In this document: positions 1 to 7,200 of the stretch, piece by piece
Layout: each line of letters opens with the position of its first letter
How positions within the stretch are numbered: the stretch's first letter is position 1
Translations under genes and position numbers: made by a program
The notes under the pieces: model-generated
Told to the model about the DNA's origin: nothing
What the model saw: the letters and a program-made list of their open reading frames with translations, nothing else
Databases searched by the model: none
DNA from: Bacteroidales bacterium
GTDB lineage: Bacteria; Bacteroidota; Bacteroidia; Bacteroidales; VadinHA17
Assembly (NCBI GenBank): GCA_003162595.1
Contig: PMNJ01000201.1
Span: 1-9,083 of the forward strand
DNA length: 9,083 bases
Reading direction: 5' to 3'

Positions 1-348
1 CTGAGCTGGGTTAGTGGATTTGACATCATCTATGCCCTCCAGGACGATGAGTTTGATAAATTAAACCATGTTCACTCACTGCCTTCAGCTACCGGAAGAA
101 GAAAAGCGCTTGCCATTTCAATTTTTATCCATTTTATTACATTTCTTCTAGTGCTTATAGCAGGATGGTACGGGAATGGCGGGATACTTTTCTGGACAGG
201 AGCAACAATATTCACTTTATTACTGATTTATCAACACAGCATAATCCGGTATGATGACCTGAGCAAAATAACGATGGCATTTGGTACAACCAATGGAATT
301 GCGAGCATCATTTTTGCATTCTTTGTCATTCTCGATCTCATTTTATAA
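1..348 (+). CDS. UbiA-family prenyltransferase, C-terminal part (5' end off window)
   Basis: This is the C-terminal 115 residues of an integral-membrane aromatic prenyltransferase, read in frame 1 from the window edge to a TAA at 346-348. The visible N-terminal stretch (GFDIIYALQDDEFDKLN, residues 6-22) matches the second aspartate-rich motif of the UbiA family, DxxxD, with D15 and D19. This motif helps bind Mg2+-diphosphate of the polyprenyl donor. About three hydrophobic helices follow, at residues 35-54, 58-77 and 92-114, as expected for the end of these proteins. Family members attach a polyprenyl chain to 4-hydroxybenzoate or a related acid in quinone synthesis. In Bacteroidota a menaquinone role (MqnP-like, futalosine route) is possible, but nothing in the window decides this, so no symbol is given. 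The first Asp-rich motif and the start lie upstream of the window. Confidence 0.88.
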   Translation: MSWVSGFDIIYALQDDEFDKLNHVHSLPSATGRRKALAISIFIHFITFLLVLIAGWYGNGGILFWTGATIFTLLLIYQHSIIRYDDLSKITMAFGTTNGIASIIFAFFVILDLIL

Positions 349-372
349 GACTGTCTATTTTCATTTTATTTC

Positions 373-402
373 ATAAGAAATTGTTCTTATTAAAGTTTTT
401 TT
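373..402 (+). terminator. AT-rich hairpin with T-tract, likely terminator of the prenyltransferase gene
   Basis: A perfect 7-bp inverted repeat (ATAAGAA at 373-379, TTCTTAT at 384-390) encloses a 4-base loop. A run of seven Ts follows at 396-402. It starts 25 bases after the UbiA-family stop codon and ends 29 bases before the next start. The stem has only one G-C pair, so it would be a weak intrinsic terminator, and its folding energy was not calculated. Confidence 0.4.
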
Positions 403-431
403 GTTTCTTGGTACATTAAAAAATTGGTTGT

Positions 432-1553
432 ATGGAGGAATTAATTATTAAAGAGGTACTTACCAGAAAAGACCGACGCGACTTCATTTATCTTCCGGAA
501 AAAGTTCATAAGTATGAACCTGATTGGCTTCCGCCTATCTATATGGATGAAAGGGAGTTATACAATAAAAAGAAGAATAAATCATACCAGTATGCCGATG
601 CCATCCTTTTATTGGCTTACAGGGATAAAAAACCTGTCGGAAGGATAATGGGGTTAGTAAATAACCGGTATAATGCAATTAATAATGAGCAGCATGGTCG
701 TTTTTGTTTTATGGAGTGCTATAATGACAAGGAGGTTTTCCATGCCCTGCTGACCAGGGTTGAAGATTGGGCAAGACAAAAGGGGATGACAATGATAGTA
801 GGACCGCTCGGATTTTCTGATAAGGACCCTCAGGGATTTCAGATCGAAGGATTTGAATATCCACAGTTCATGACTGCTCCGACCAACTCACCATATATGC
901 CTGAGCTAATAGAAGCTGAAGGATATGAAAAGAAGGTTGATCTTGTAGACTACCTGGGTATATTGCCTGAAAAATTCCCTCCTGTATATGAAAAAGTTTT
1001 ATCGAGGGTTGATAGTAACAAAGAGTATAAGATCATTGAATTTAATTCCAAAAAGGAACTAAAACCATATATCATTGATGTTCTGGAACTTATGAATGAA
1101 ACTTTTGCAGAGATATACGGGTTTGTTCCTCTAAATGATAAAGAGAAAACAGAATTTGCTGCCCGTTACCTGCCAATTCTCGATCCCAACTTTATTAAAG
1201 TCATTGAAACAGGTGGTAAGTTGGTAGGATTTGCCGTTGGCATGCCGGATTTAAGCAAAGGAATACGAGATGCAAAAGGGAAAATATTCCCTTTCGGGAT
1301 TTTTAAGATCCTGAGAGATTCCAAAAGATCAAAAAAATTACTTATGATGCTTGGCGGGGTTAAAAAAGCTTATAGAGGGAAAGGACTTGAAGTATTGATG
1401 GGCGTTAAAATTCTGCAGTCGGGGATTAAGCACAAGATGGAAATGATTGACAGCCATTTGGTTCTGGAAAGTAACATTAAGATGAGAGCCGAATATGAAA
1501 GAATCGGTTGCCAGGTAGTCAAAAAATTCAGGATATATCAGAAAGAACTATAA
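432..1553 (+). CDS. GNAT-fold protein of the YghO-like type (two-domain, putative N-acetyltransferase)
   Basis: This 373-residue protein resembles the family annotated as GNAT N-acetyltransferase-like proteins, related to E. coli YghO. Its substrate is unknown. The N-terminal half (about 1-150) contains a GNAT-like strand (KPVGRIMGLVNNRYN, 67-81), then a conserved-looking GPLGFSDKDPQGFQIEGF segment (124-141). The C-terminal half (about 200-373) reads like a more regular acetyltransferase domain. It has a second central strand (KLVGFAVGMPD, 263-273), a glycine-rich turn YRGKGLEVLMG (314-324) where the acetyl-CoA phosphates would bind, and a closing ESNIKMRAEYERIGC segment (346-360) typical of GNAT C-termini. 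No signal peptide or membrane segment is seen. The ATG at 432 is preceded by an A-rich stretch and no Shine-Dalgarno sequence. The gene stands alone between the UbiA-family gene, 83 bases upstream, and the convergent DUF3078 gene. The general family is fairly secure but activity is not demonstrated. Confidence 0.75.
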   Translation: MEELIIKEVLTRKDRRDFIYLPEKVHKYEPDWLPPIYMDERELYNKKKNKSYQYADAILLLAYRDKKPVGRIMGLVNNRYNAINNEQHGRFCFMECYNDKEVFHALLTRVEDWARQKGMTMIVGPLGFSDKDPQGFQIEGFEYPQFMTAPTNSPYMPELIEAEGYEKKVDLVDYLGILPEKFPPVYEKVLSRVDSNKEYKIIEFNSKKELKPYIIDVLELMNETFAEIYGFVPLNDKEKTEFAARYLPILDPNFIKVIETGGKLVGFAVGMPDLSKGIRDAKGKIFPFGIFKILRDSKRSKKLLMMLGGVKKAYRGKGLEVLMGVKILQSGIKHKMEMIDSHLVLESNIKMRAEYERIGCQVVKKFRIYQKEL

Positions 1554-1632
1554 GAGTTATAAAAGCAGTTTAGTCAACGAAGGCAGCATTTTATTTATTA
1601 TTATTGGCTGAATATATGCTTTCCTATATACT

Positions 1633-3309
1633 TTAAAACCTGAAAGTAAATGAGATTCCGATTATCTCCTTGAATTGAATTCTGGCAATTTTTTTCACTG
1701 CTCCATCGGGCAATAATACAGGTTTATTATTCTTATCAAGTTCAGGCGTTTTGGTGTCATCATCAAAAATGAGATGTGTATCTAACCGCACATCAGTGAA
1801 CCAGTTCAGATTTGCCACGCCTATCATTTCCCAATCCACATCTACATTCTGAGGATTATGAATATAATTTGTAAATAACTGCAACCTGTTTATGACTGAG
1901 ACTGTTTTCAACGGTTTCCATTCGTTTGTTATCATAAAGCTCACGCCTGGTTCATTAAGTGATTTTCTGTTTTTTGGAATGCCATATATGGTTTGGTCAA
2001 TGTGTGCGGTATCAGTCATGAAAGTACCCTTGTATGAGAGTGGGGAAAAGTTCAGAGATGTCGTTTTATTTGGCTGGTAATCAAGCCCTAGGCCAACAGT
2101 AAGCACAGCTGGGTTCATAAATTTAGAGACCATAACAGATGGTTCGGAACTGAAATCGTAACCCGGGGCCACCTGGGTCTTAAACAACAGAATAGCGCTG
2201 AAGTCAAACTTTCCAAATGCTTTATGGTTTAATTTTGAGTTCGTCTCAAGAAGATCGAGATTTTTCCTCAATGGGATATCACCCGATTTCAGAAATCCGA
2301 GATTTAGCCGTATAAAATTATTCGATGATAATTTTAATGGAATATTATTGTAATCGGCATAACCTGTGATATCAATTGATGTTGAAATACTGTTATCCCC
2401 ACCTTTCACCCAGTTTGTCAGGGATGCCTGACTGAAAATAAACGAGGACTCTTTTCGGTATTTCCAGTATTGTTGTTTAATAAAGATCTTTTGACTTTGT
2501 ATCAATTTTGAATTATCAGGATGCTTCATGTCGATTTTTGCAGTTGCATAATTTCTCTGCATCACAGGTCTTTTGAAGTTGACTCCCTGTTCAAGATAAA
2601 GACTGATTGTATTTCTTGAAGGGTTTCCGATCCATACTGTTACCGAATCGGATAACTCGTTTTTCAGCCAGTAACGTATATCCTTTCCCGACTTTGAATT
2701 AATCATAATCGGGGCAACTGCTTTTCCGGCCCCGGTAAAGTAAATTACAGTTGAATCGCGGCTGTTAAGGTAGTTTAATAAAGATTCGACTGCTGCCTTA
2801 ATCGAATCTGTACGAAAAGGATAATTATTATTTTTAAGTGGGAACCCTGAGTTTGATGATCTTGCTTTGTTCAGACTATCTGATTTCACCAGATCTGTTG
2901 AATCGTTTAATCCCGATATATCTTTCAAAATATAAGATGATTTACTTTCTTCATAAAGCCTTAGGTTGAGTGAATCGAAGGGATATTTTATAAGTATATT
3001 CCTCAGCGAATCGACAGCAGGGTGTTCTGTTTCATAGATAAGTTGTCCAATAGCCTGACTGAAAATGTCACCACTACCTTTCCATATGTGAGGATCAAAT
3101 CTGCGCTTCAGATATTTCAAAGCCGCGTTCGTTGAAAGTACAATTTCAGGCTTCTTTTGATTATCCCTGAAAATCACTTCGCTTTTCTTTAAGGAATCAG
3201 GTACTGCTCCGGCTGTTTTTATTTCTTTAATATTTTCCTGAGAAAAAGCTGAAACATAAATGGTTATAAAAATAATTATCAAACAAAATTTTAAAATTCT
3301 AACGGTCAT
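1633..3309 (-). CDS. DUF3078 domain-containing protein, probable outer-membrane beta-barrel
   Basis: This 558-residue protein is exported. Residues 1-24 form a signal peptide (basic start, a long Ile/Leu/Phe core, ending AFSQ), with cleavage likely after Q24. The C-terminal half from about 281 carries the DUF3078 signature: FIFSQASLTNWVKGGDNS (290-307), LNLGFLKSGDIPLRKNLD (335-352) and ILLFKTQVAPGYDF (373-386). Alternating polar and hydrophobic strands follow, and the chain ends in a strand closing with an aromatic residue (GISFTFRF), as outer-membrane barrels do. The N-terminal region (25-250) is a less conserved periplasmic-type segment. DUF3078 proteins are widespread in Bacteroidota and I know of no assigned function. 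The gene is convergent with the GNAT gene and divergent from tnaA, so it is probably transcribed alone. No cysteine follows the signal core in lipobox position, so it is not a lipoprotein. Confidence 0.85.
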   Translation of the reverse strand: MTVRILKFCLIIIFITIYVSAFSQENIKEIKTAGAVPDSLKKSEVIFRDNQKKPEIVLSTNAALKYLKRRFDPHIWKGSGDIFSQAIGQLIYETEHPAVDSLRNILIKYPFDSLNLRLYEESKSSYILKDISGLNDSTDLVKSDSLNKARSSNSGFPLKNNNYPFRTDSIKAAVESLLNYLNSRDSTVIYFTGAGKAVAPIMINSKSGKDIRYWLKNELSDSVTVWIGNPSRNTISLYLEQGVNFKRPVMQRNYATAKIDMKHPDNSKLIQSQKIFIKQQYWKYRKESSFIFSQASLTNWVKGGDNSISTSIDITGYADYNNIPLKLSSNNFIRLNLGFLKSGDIPLRKNLDLLETNSKLNHKAFGKFDFSAILLFKTQVAPGYDFSSEPSVMVSKFMNPAVLTVGLGLDYQPNKTTSLNFSPLSYKGTFMTDTAHIDQTIYGIPKNRKSLNEPGVSFMITNEWKPLKTVSVINRLQLFTNYIHNPQNVDVDWEMIGVANLNWFTDVRLDTHLIFDDDTKTPELDKNNKPVLLPDGAVKKIARIQFKEIIGISFTFRF

Positions 3310-3559
3310 TATATAATATTTTTCTGATCAGATTTCATTGTTGAATATGTCGCAAAATACTTTTAATTTTACAAGTGCAATTTAAAAAATTAATATCCCC
3401 TATATTGTTAACGGAAAATAGTCTGGTTGATATATACAAGAATATCAAAAACAGAGATTTCTTCTTTGCAATACTGCAGTACGAGTCAATCTAACCGACT
3501 TATTATCAGTATTATAAATATCATTCAAATTTTTAATCTTTTTTATAATCTATTTAATC
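3310..3559. other. Divergent intergenic region between the DUF3078 gene and tnaA
   Basis: This 250-base AT-rich region must hold the promoters of both flanking genes. It contains two perfect 10-base palindromes: TCTGATCAGA at 3323-3332, just upstream of the DUF3078 start, and TACTGCAGTA at 3472-3481, about 80 bases before the tnaA start. Either could be an operator, but palindromes of this length can arise by chance. I see no leader peptide containing tryptophan codons before tnaA and no recognisable riboswitch. Confidence 0.4.
3353..3380 (-). promoter_or_regulatory. Possible Bacteroidota-type promoter for the DUF3078 gene
   Basis: On the minus strand a TTG (3380-3378) is followed after 18 bases by TATTTTG (3359-3353). 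This approximates the Bacteroidota promoter, which has a -33 TTTG/TTG element and a -7 TAnnTTTG element. The -7 match is one base short of the consensus. It lies about 45 bases upstream of the gene's ATG, a sensible distance. AT-rich DNA produces such matches easily. Confidence 0.3.
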
Positions 3560-4936
3560 ATGGACTTGCCTTTCACAGAACCATTTAAAATCAAAATGGT
3601 CGAAAACATATACAGAAGTACAAAAGAACAGAGGGTGCGCTGGATTAAAGATGCTTATTTCAATCTTTTTAACCTGAGATCAGAACAGGTCTTCATTGAT
3701 CTTCTTACTGATTCCGGCACAGGAGCTATGAGCGATAAACAGTGGTCCGAAATTATGCTTGGAGATGAGAGTTATGCAGGGGCATCATCATATTATAAAC
3801 TGAAAGATGCGATAAAAGATATAACCGGATTCGATTTTTTCCTTCCTACTCATCAAGGAAGAGCCGCTGAAAATGTTCTCTTCTCTGTTCTTGTCAAAGA
3901 AGGAGACGTCGTGCCCGGGAACTCACATTTTGATACGACAAAAGGACATATAGAATTCAGAAAAGCAACAGCTGTGGATTGTACTATTGATGCTGCTTCT
4001 GACACAACAATCTGGCATCCTTTTAAAGGAAATGTTGATATTGAAAAACTGGAGAATGTTCTTAAAATCACTTCGCCGGGGAAGATCTCCTTTATTATTG
4101 TCACTGTCACCAATAATACGGCAGGCGGACAACCGGTAAGTATGTCCAACCTGAGAGAGGTCAGAAAGCTTTCCACTAAATATGGTGTGAAACTTATTAT
4201 TGACTCTGCCCGATTTGCCGAGAACGCATATTTTATCAAGATGAGAGAAGAGGGCTATGCTGATAAAGATATCAGGGACATAGCAAGGGAAATGTTCTCA
4301 TACGCTGATTGTATGACGATGAGTTCAAAAAAAGATGCAATTGTGAATATGGGAGGTTTTATAGGTTTCAGGGAAGAAGAGTTATTTCGAAAAGCTTCAA
4401 CATATAATATTATATATGAAGGTTTTATAACATACGGTGGGATGTCAGGAAGGGATATGAATGCCCTTGCCCAGGGACTCTATGAGGGCACTGAATTTTT
4501 ATATCTCGAATCGCGTATAAAACAGGTTTCCGGACTTGGAACCACTATGAAGAAGTACGGAATTCCGGTTCTCGAACCTTTTGGCGGGCATGCCGTATTT
4601 ATAGATGCAAAGAAGTTCCTTCCTCAAATTCCAAAAGAAGAGTTTCCTGCACAGACACTGGCGCTTGAGATTTATACTGAAGGCGGTGTAAGAGGAGTTG
4701 AAATAGGTGCTTTGATGTCAGACAGGGATCCGATAACCCGTCAAAACCGTTATCCCGAGATTGAAACAGTCAGACTTGCAATTCCCAGAAGAGTTTATAC
4801 TGATAACCATATGAATTATGTTGCTGCAACTGTCGGAAGTGTTTTAGAAAACCGAGACCGGATAAAAAGAGGTGTTAAGATTGGTTGGGAAGCGCCCATA
4901 ATGAGACATTTTACTGTCAGGCTGGAAAGATTTTAA
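3560..4936 (+). CDS. tnaA: Tryptophanase (tryptophan indole-lyase)
   Basis: This cytoplasmic PLP enzyme cleaves L-tryptophan to indole, pyruvate and ammonia. The 458-residue chain is full length for the beta-eliminating lyase family and keeps its landmarks: FIDLLTDSGTGAMSD (45-59), Y72 (general acid), THQGR with R101, NNTAGGQPVS (185-194), D215 and R218 (pyridine nitrogen and phosphate contacts), and MSSKKDA with the PLP-binding lysine K258. R405 corresponds to the arginine that binds the substrate carboxylate. Tyrosine phenol-lyase is the close alternative, but the discriminating positions are tryptophanase-like. D125 (in HFDTTKGH) stands where tyrosine phenol-lyase has Thr124, I382 replaces its Arg381, and H450 (in RHFTVRL) matches E. 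coli His463. The chain lacks the roughly 14-residue insertion before this Asp in E. coli TnaA, as I recall for Bacteroides enzymes too. The ATG at 3560 gives the family's usual N-terminus. No neighbouring tryptophan permease gene is present. Confidence 0.95.
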   Translation: MDLPFTEPFKIKMVENIYRSTKEQRVRWIKDAYFNLFNLRSEQVFIDLLTDSGTGAMSDKQWSEIMLGDESYAGASSYYKLKDAIKDITGFDFFLPTHQGRAAENVLFSVLVKEGDVVPGNSHFDTTKGHIEFRKATAVDCTIDAASDTTIWHPFKGNVDIEKLENVLKITSPGKISFIIVTVTNNTAGGQPVSMSNLREVRKLSTKYGVKLIIDSARFAENAYFIKMREEGYADKDIRDIAREMFSYADCMTMSSKKDAIVNMGGFIGFREEELFRKASTYNIIYEGFITYGGMSGRDMNALAQGLYEGTEFLYLESRIKQVSGLGTTMKKYGIPVLEPFGGHAVFIDAKKFLPQIPKEEFPAQTLALEIYTEGGVRGVEIGALMSDRDPITRQNRYPEIETVRLAIPRRVYTDNHMNYVAATVGSVLENRDRIKRGVKIGWEAPIMRHFTVRLERF

Positions 4937-5036
4937 TGTGACTTTCATAGTTCTTTTAGCAAGCTGATATTAGCAATTTAACAGGGAAATATATAACTTA
5001 CACTCAATTCACTTTTATACTTATAATATTGAGGAA

Positions 5037-5912
5037 ATGATAAAATCCATGACAGGCTATGGAAAAGCCATTGCTGAAACACCGAAGAAAAAAATAACAA
5101 TAGAAATAAAATCACTCAATTCCAAACAACTTGATTTAAATACAAAGCTACCATGGCTTTACAGGGAGAAGGAGCCTGAAATCAGAAATATCATAAGTCA
5201 GAGACTTGATAGAGGAAAAATTGATTTTTCAATTTTTTGTGATATGCTCGATAATGAAGTTGTTACTGTTATTAACAAATCAGCTGTCAGAAATTATTAT
5301 AATCAATTTAAAGAGATAGCTGCCGGGCTCAGGATAGACCTTGATGATCAGATTTTTACTGCCATAATGAAACTCCCCGACACTCTGAAAACTGAAAAAC
5401 CTGAGATGACCGAGGCCGAATGGGAAGTTATCAGGAATCAGATTATTGAATCGGTTACTATGCTCGACCTGTACAGAATTGAGGAGGGGAACTCGATAAT
5501 GGCAGATCTCAAAAAATGCATTGGAAAAATTTTATCCTTGCTTGAAACTGTCCAGACATTTGAAACAGGAAGGATTACGAAAATCAGGGAAAAACTGATG
5601 TCTCTTCTTGAAGAGAACCTGGGTTCAGAAAAAGTCGATAAAAACCGGTTCGAACAGGAAATCATCTTCTATCTTGAAAAATATGATATTAACGAAGAAA
5701 AAGTAAGGCTTAAAACACATTGTGATTATTTCATTGAAACAATCAATACTCCTGCACCAAACGGAAAAATATTGAACTTTATAGCACAGGAGATTGGCCG
5801 AGAGATAAACACGATCGGTTCCAAAGCAAATGATGCTTCAATTCAAAAACTTGTGGTGATGATGAAGGATGAACTGGAGAAAATCAAAGAACAAACTTTA
5901 AATGTATTATAA
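5037..5912 (+). CDS. yicC: YicC family endoribonuclease-like protein
   Basis: This 291-residue protein has the length and architecture of the YicC family; E. coli YicC has about 287 residues. The N-terminal domain (about 1-155) opens with the hallmark IKSMTGYGKA (2-11) and continues through IEIKSLNSKQLD (22-33). The C-terminal DUF1732 domain ends with the highly conserved QEIGREINTIGSKANDA (246-262) and LEKIKEQTLNVL (280-291). YicC proteins are reported as RNA-acting endoribonucleases involved in RNA turnover; that role comes from the family, not from this sequence. The start is fixed by the conserved N-terminus. GAGGA at 5031-5035 lies only one base from the ATG, too close for normal Shine-Dalgarno use. 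The gene lies 100 bases after tnaA and 111 bases before gmk, a gap filled by 8-base repeats. Confidence 0.93.
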   Translation: MIKSMTGYGKAIAETPKKKITIEIKSLNSKQLDLNTKLPWLYREKEPEIRNIISQRLDRGKIDFSIFCDMLDNEVVTVINKSAVRNYYNQFKEIAAGLRIDLDDQIFTAIMKLPDTLKTEKPEMTEAEWEVIRNQIIESVTMLDLYRIEEGNSIMADLKKCIGKILSLLETVQTFETGRITKIREKLMSLLEENLGSEKVDKNRFEQEIIFYLEKYDINEEKVRLKTHCDYFIETINTPAPNGKILNFIAQEIGREINTIGSKANDASIQKLVVMMKDELEKIKEQTLNVL

Positions 5913-5918
5913 CAAAAA

Positions 5919-6011
5919 GGTGTAACGGCATAACGGCGCAAAGGCGTAACGGTTTATCGGAATTTAATAAGCTCTGCCGTCCCATTGAGCCATGAAGCCT
6001 TTAAGCCTTTG
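5919..6011. repeat. 8-base tandem array with a partial inverted counterpart in the yicC-gmk gap
   Basis: Immediately after yicC come five contiguous 8-base units with consensus GGCGTAAC: GGTGTAAC (5919), GGCATAAC (5927), GGCGCAAA (5935), GGCGTAAC (5943) and GGTTTATC (5951). A second 8-base periodic tract follows: TGAGCCAT (5986), GAAGCCTT (5994) and TAAGCCTT (6002). CAAAGGC at 5939-5945 is exactly complementary to GCCTTTG at 6005-6011. The pairing continues past one mismatch for three more pairs, so the transcript could fold into an 11-position stem just before the gmk start at 6024. The tract is richer in GC than its surroundings. It resembles dispersed intergenic repeats of Bacteroidota genomes; its copy number cannot be judged here. 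Confidence 0.75.
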
Positions 6012-6023
6012 AAATAAAAAGAA

Positions 6024-6590
6024 ATGGAAGGTAAACTCGTAATAATATCAGCTCCCTCGGGTGCAGGGAAGACCACTATAGTTAAACATCTGCTCGATAG
6101 TGGATTAAATCTGTCTTTTTCAGTATCAGCCACTACAAGGCCAATAAGGGGAAATGAAAAGGATGGAGAAGACTATTTTTTTCTTTCTGTTCAGGAATTC
6201 AAAAATAGGATTGAAAACAATGAATTTGTTGAGTGGGAAGAAGTTTATAAAGATCATTTCTATGGCACCCTGAAAAGTGAACTGGAAAGGATATGGGCAA
6301 TGAATCAATATGTTTTATTTGATGTCGATGTAAAAGGAGGGATAAACCTGAAAAAAAAATTTGGAACAAGTGCTATCGCAATCTTCATCATGCCACCTTC
6401 AGTTGAGGAACTTGAGACCAGGCTTATAAAAAGAGCGACTGATACTCCTGAAAAAATTAAAATAAGAGTTGAAAAAGCAAAAGAGGAGTTAAAACTTTCT
6501 AACCAGTTCGATACAATAATTGTGAATCACCAACTGGATAGGGCAAAAGAAGAAACATTAAAAACTGTTTCTTCCTTTCTCGGAAGATGA
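6024..6590 (+). CDS. gmk: Guanylate kinase
   Basis: Guanylate kinase phosphorylates GMP to GDP with ATP and is an essential cytoplasmic step in guanine nucleotide synthesis. The 188-residue protein is typical of compact bacterial forms. The P-loop APSGAGKTT occupies residues 10-18. The GMP-binding part follows as SVSATTRPIRGNEKDGEDY (33-51), with R39, R42 and Y51, and then FVEWEEVYKDHFYGT (around 70-84), which holds the conserved glutamate and tyrosine. DVDVKGG (100-106) is the conserved strand and loop, and the LID-type segment LIKRATDTPEKIKIRV (134-149) supplies arginines near ATP. The start is preceded by AAATAAAAAGAA, the A-rich leader common in Bacteroidota. Only 13 bases separate it from nadD, so the two are probably co-transcribed. 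The upstream tandem repeats lie inside any yicC-gmk transcript. Confidence 0.96.
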   Translation: MEGKLVIISAPSGAGKTTIVKHLLDSGLNLSFSVSATTRPIRGNEKDGEDYFFLSVQEFKNRIENNEFVEWEEVYKDHFYGTLKSELERIWAMNQYVLFDVDVKGGINLKKKFGTSAIAIFIMPPSVEELETRLIKRATDTPEKIKIRVEKAKEELKLSNQFDTIIVNHQLDRAKEETLKTVSSFLGR

Positions 6591-6603
6591 TTAAGGACAC
6601 CCG

Positions 6604-7200
6604 ATGGCAAAAATAGGCTTATACTTTGGATCTTTTAACCCTGTTCATATTGGCCATATGGCAATTGCAGGGTACATGACTGAATTTGCCGGGCTCGATC
6701 AGGTTTGGTTCGTAGTAAGTCCGCATAATCCTTTAAAAAAGAAAGAGACTCTGCTTGCCGATCATCATCGTCTCTATATGTCACAGCTTGCTATTGGAGA
6801 TAATGACAGACTGAAAGCCTCAGATATAGAATTTAAATTGCCTGTCCCATCATATACCATTGATACCCTGACATATCTGAAAGAGAAATACCCCAAAAAT
6901 GAGTTTTGCCTTGTAATGGGGGAAGACAATCTTTTTACTCTTCATAAATGGAAGAATGCTAATGAACTCGTAAGTAAATATCCGATCTATGTATATCCTC
7001 GTCCGGATGCAGAAAGACCATCGTCTCACCTTCTCGATAGGATACTTTCAGCCGCAGATGTTCATCATGTAGATGCTCCACTTATGAAGATCTCAGGTAC
7101 TTTTATCCGTAATGGAATTAAAAACGGAAAGGATATGTCCTACTTCCTACCACGGCTAGTATGGAAATATATAAAGGAGATGCATTTCTATGAGAAATAA
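6604..7200 (+). CDS. nadD: Nicotinate-nucleotide adenylyltransferase
   Basis: NadD transfers AMP from ATP to nicotinate mononucleotide, giving deamido-NAD on the way to NAD. The 198-residue protein has the nucleotidyltransferase signature GSFNPVHIGH at 9-18, whose two histidines (H15, H18) bind ATP phosphates. Substrate-binding elements follow as SPHNPLKKK (39-47), PSYTIDTL (82-89) and MGEDNLFTLHKW (105-116). The C-terminal SxTxxR motif appears as ISGTFIR (163-169). The usual second serine is glycine, but the key S164, T166 and R169 are kept. The ATG at 6604 places the nucleotide motif at the normal distance from the N-terminus. It is the last gene of the yicC-gmk-nadD group and ends directly at a repeat-rich region shared with the convergent oxidoreductase operon. 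Confidence 0.95.
   Translation: MAKIGLYFGSFNPVHIGHMAIAGYMTEFAGLDQVWFVVSPHNPLKKKETLLADHHRLYMSQLAIGDNDRLKASDIEFKLPVPSYTIDTLTYLKEKYPKNEFCLVMGEDNLFTLHKWKNANELVSKYPIYVYPRPDAERPSSHLLDRILSAADVHHVDAPLMKISGTFIRNGIKNGKDMSYFLPRLVWKYIKEMHFYEK

Noticed and set aside
1554..1632. Search for a shared terminator between the GNAT and DUF3078 genes
   Set aside because: Only weak pairings were found (AGCAT with ATGCT about 30 bases apart; a 4-bp CAGC/GCTG stem). Neither has a good stem followed by a T-tract.
1892..2080. A 62-codon plus-strand open frame inside the DUF3078 gene
   Set aside because: It is antisense to the barrel-coding part, has no recognisable domain, and the opposite strand encodes a coherent secreted protein across it.
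3347..3385. A 12-codon frame upstream of tnaA considered as a TnaC-like leader peptide
   Set aside because: It has no tryptophan codon, ends about 175 bases before tnaA, and overlaps the likely promoter of the divergent gene.
3853..4239. A 128-codon minus-strand open frame inside tnaA
   Set aside because: It is antisense to conserved active-site segments of tryptophanase and shows no motif; it is a shadow of the real gene.
4937..5036. Direct repeat TAGCAA before yicC as a regulatory site
   Set aside because: Two 6-base copies 9 bases apart in AT-rich DNA are easily due to chance, and no clear promoter element aligns with them.
5919..6011. CRISPR array
   Set aside because: The 8-base units are contiguous and degenerate with no spacers, and no cas gene is nearby.
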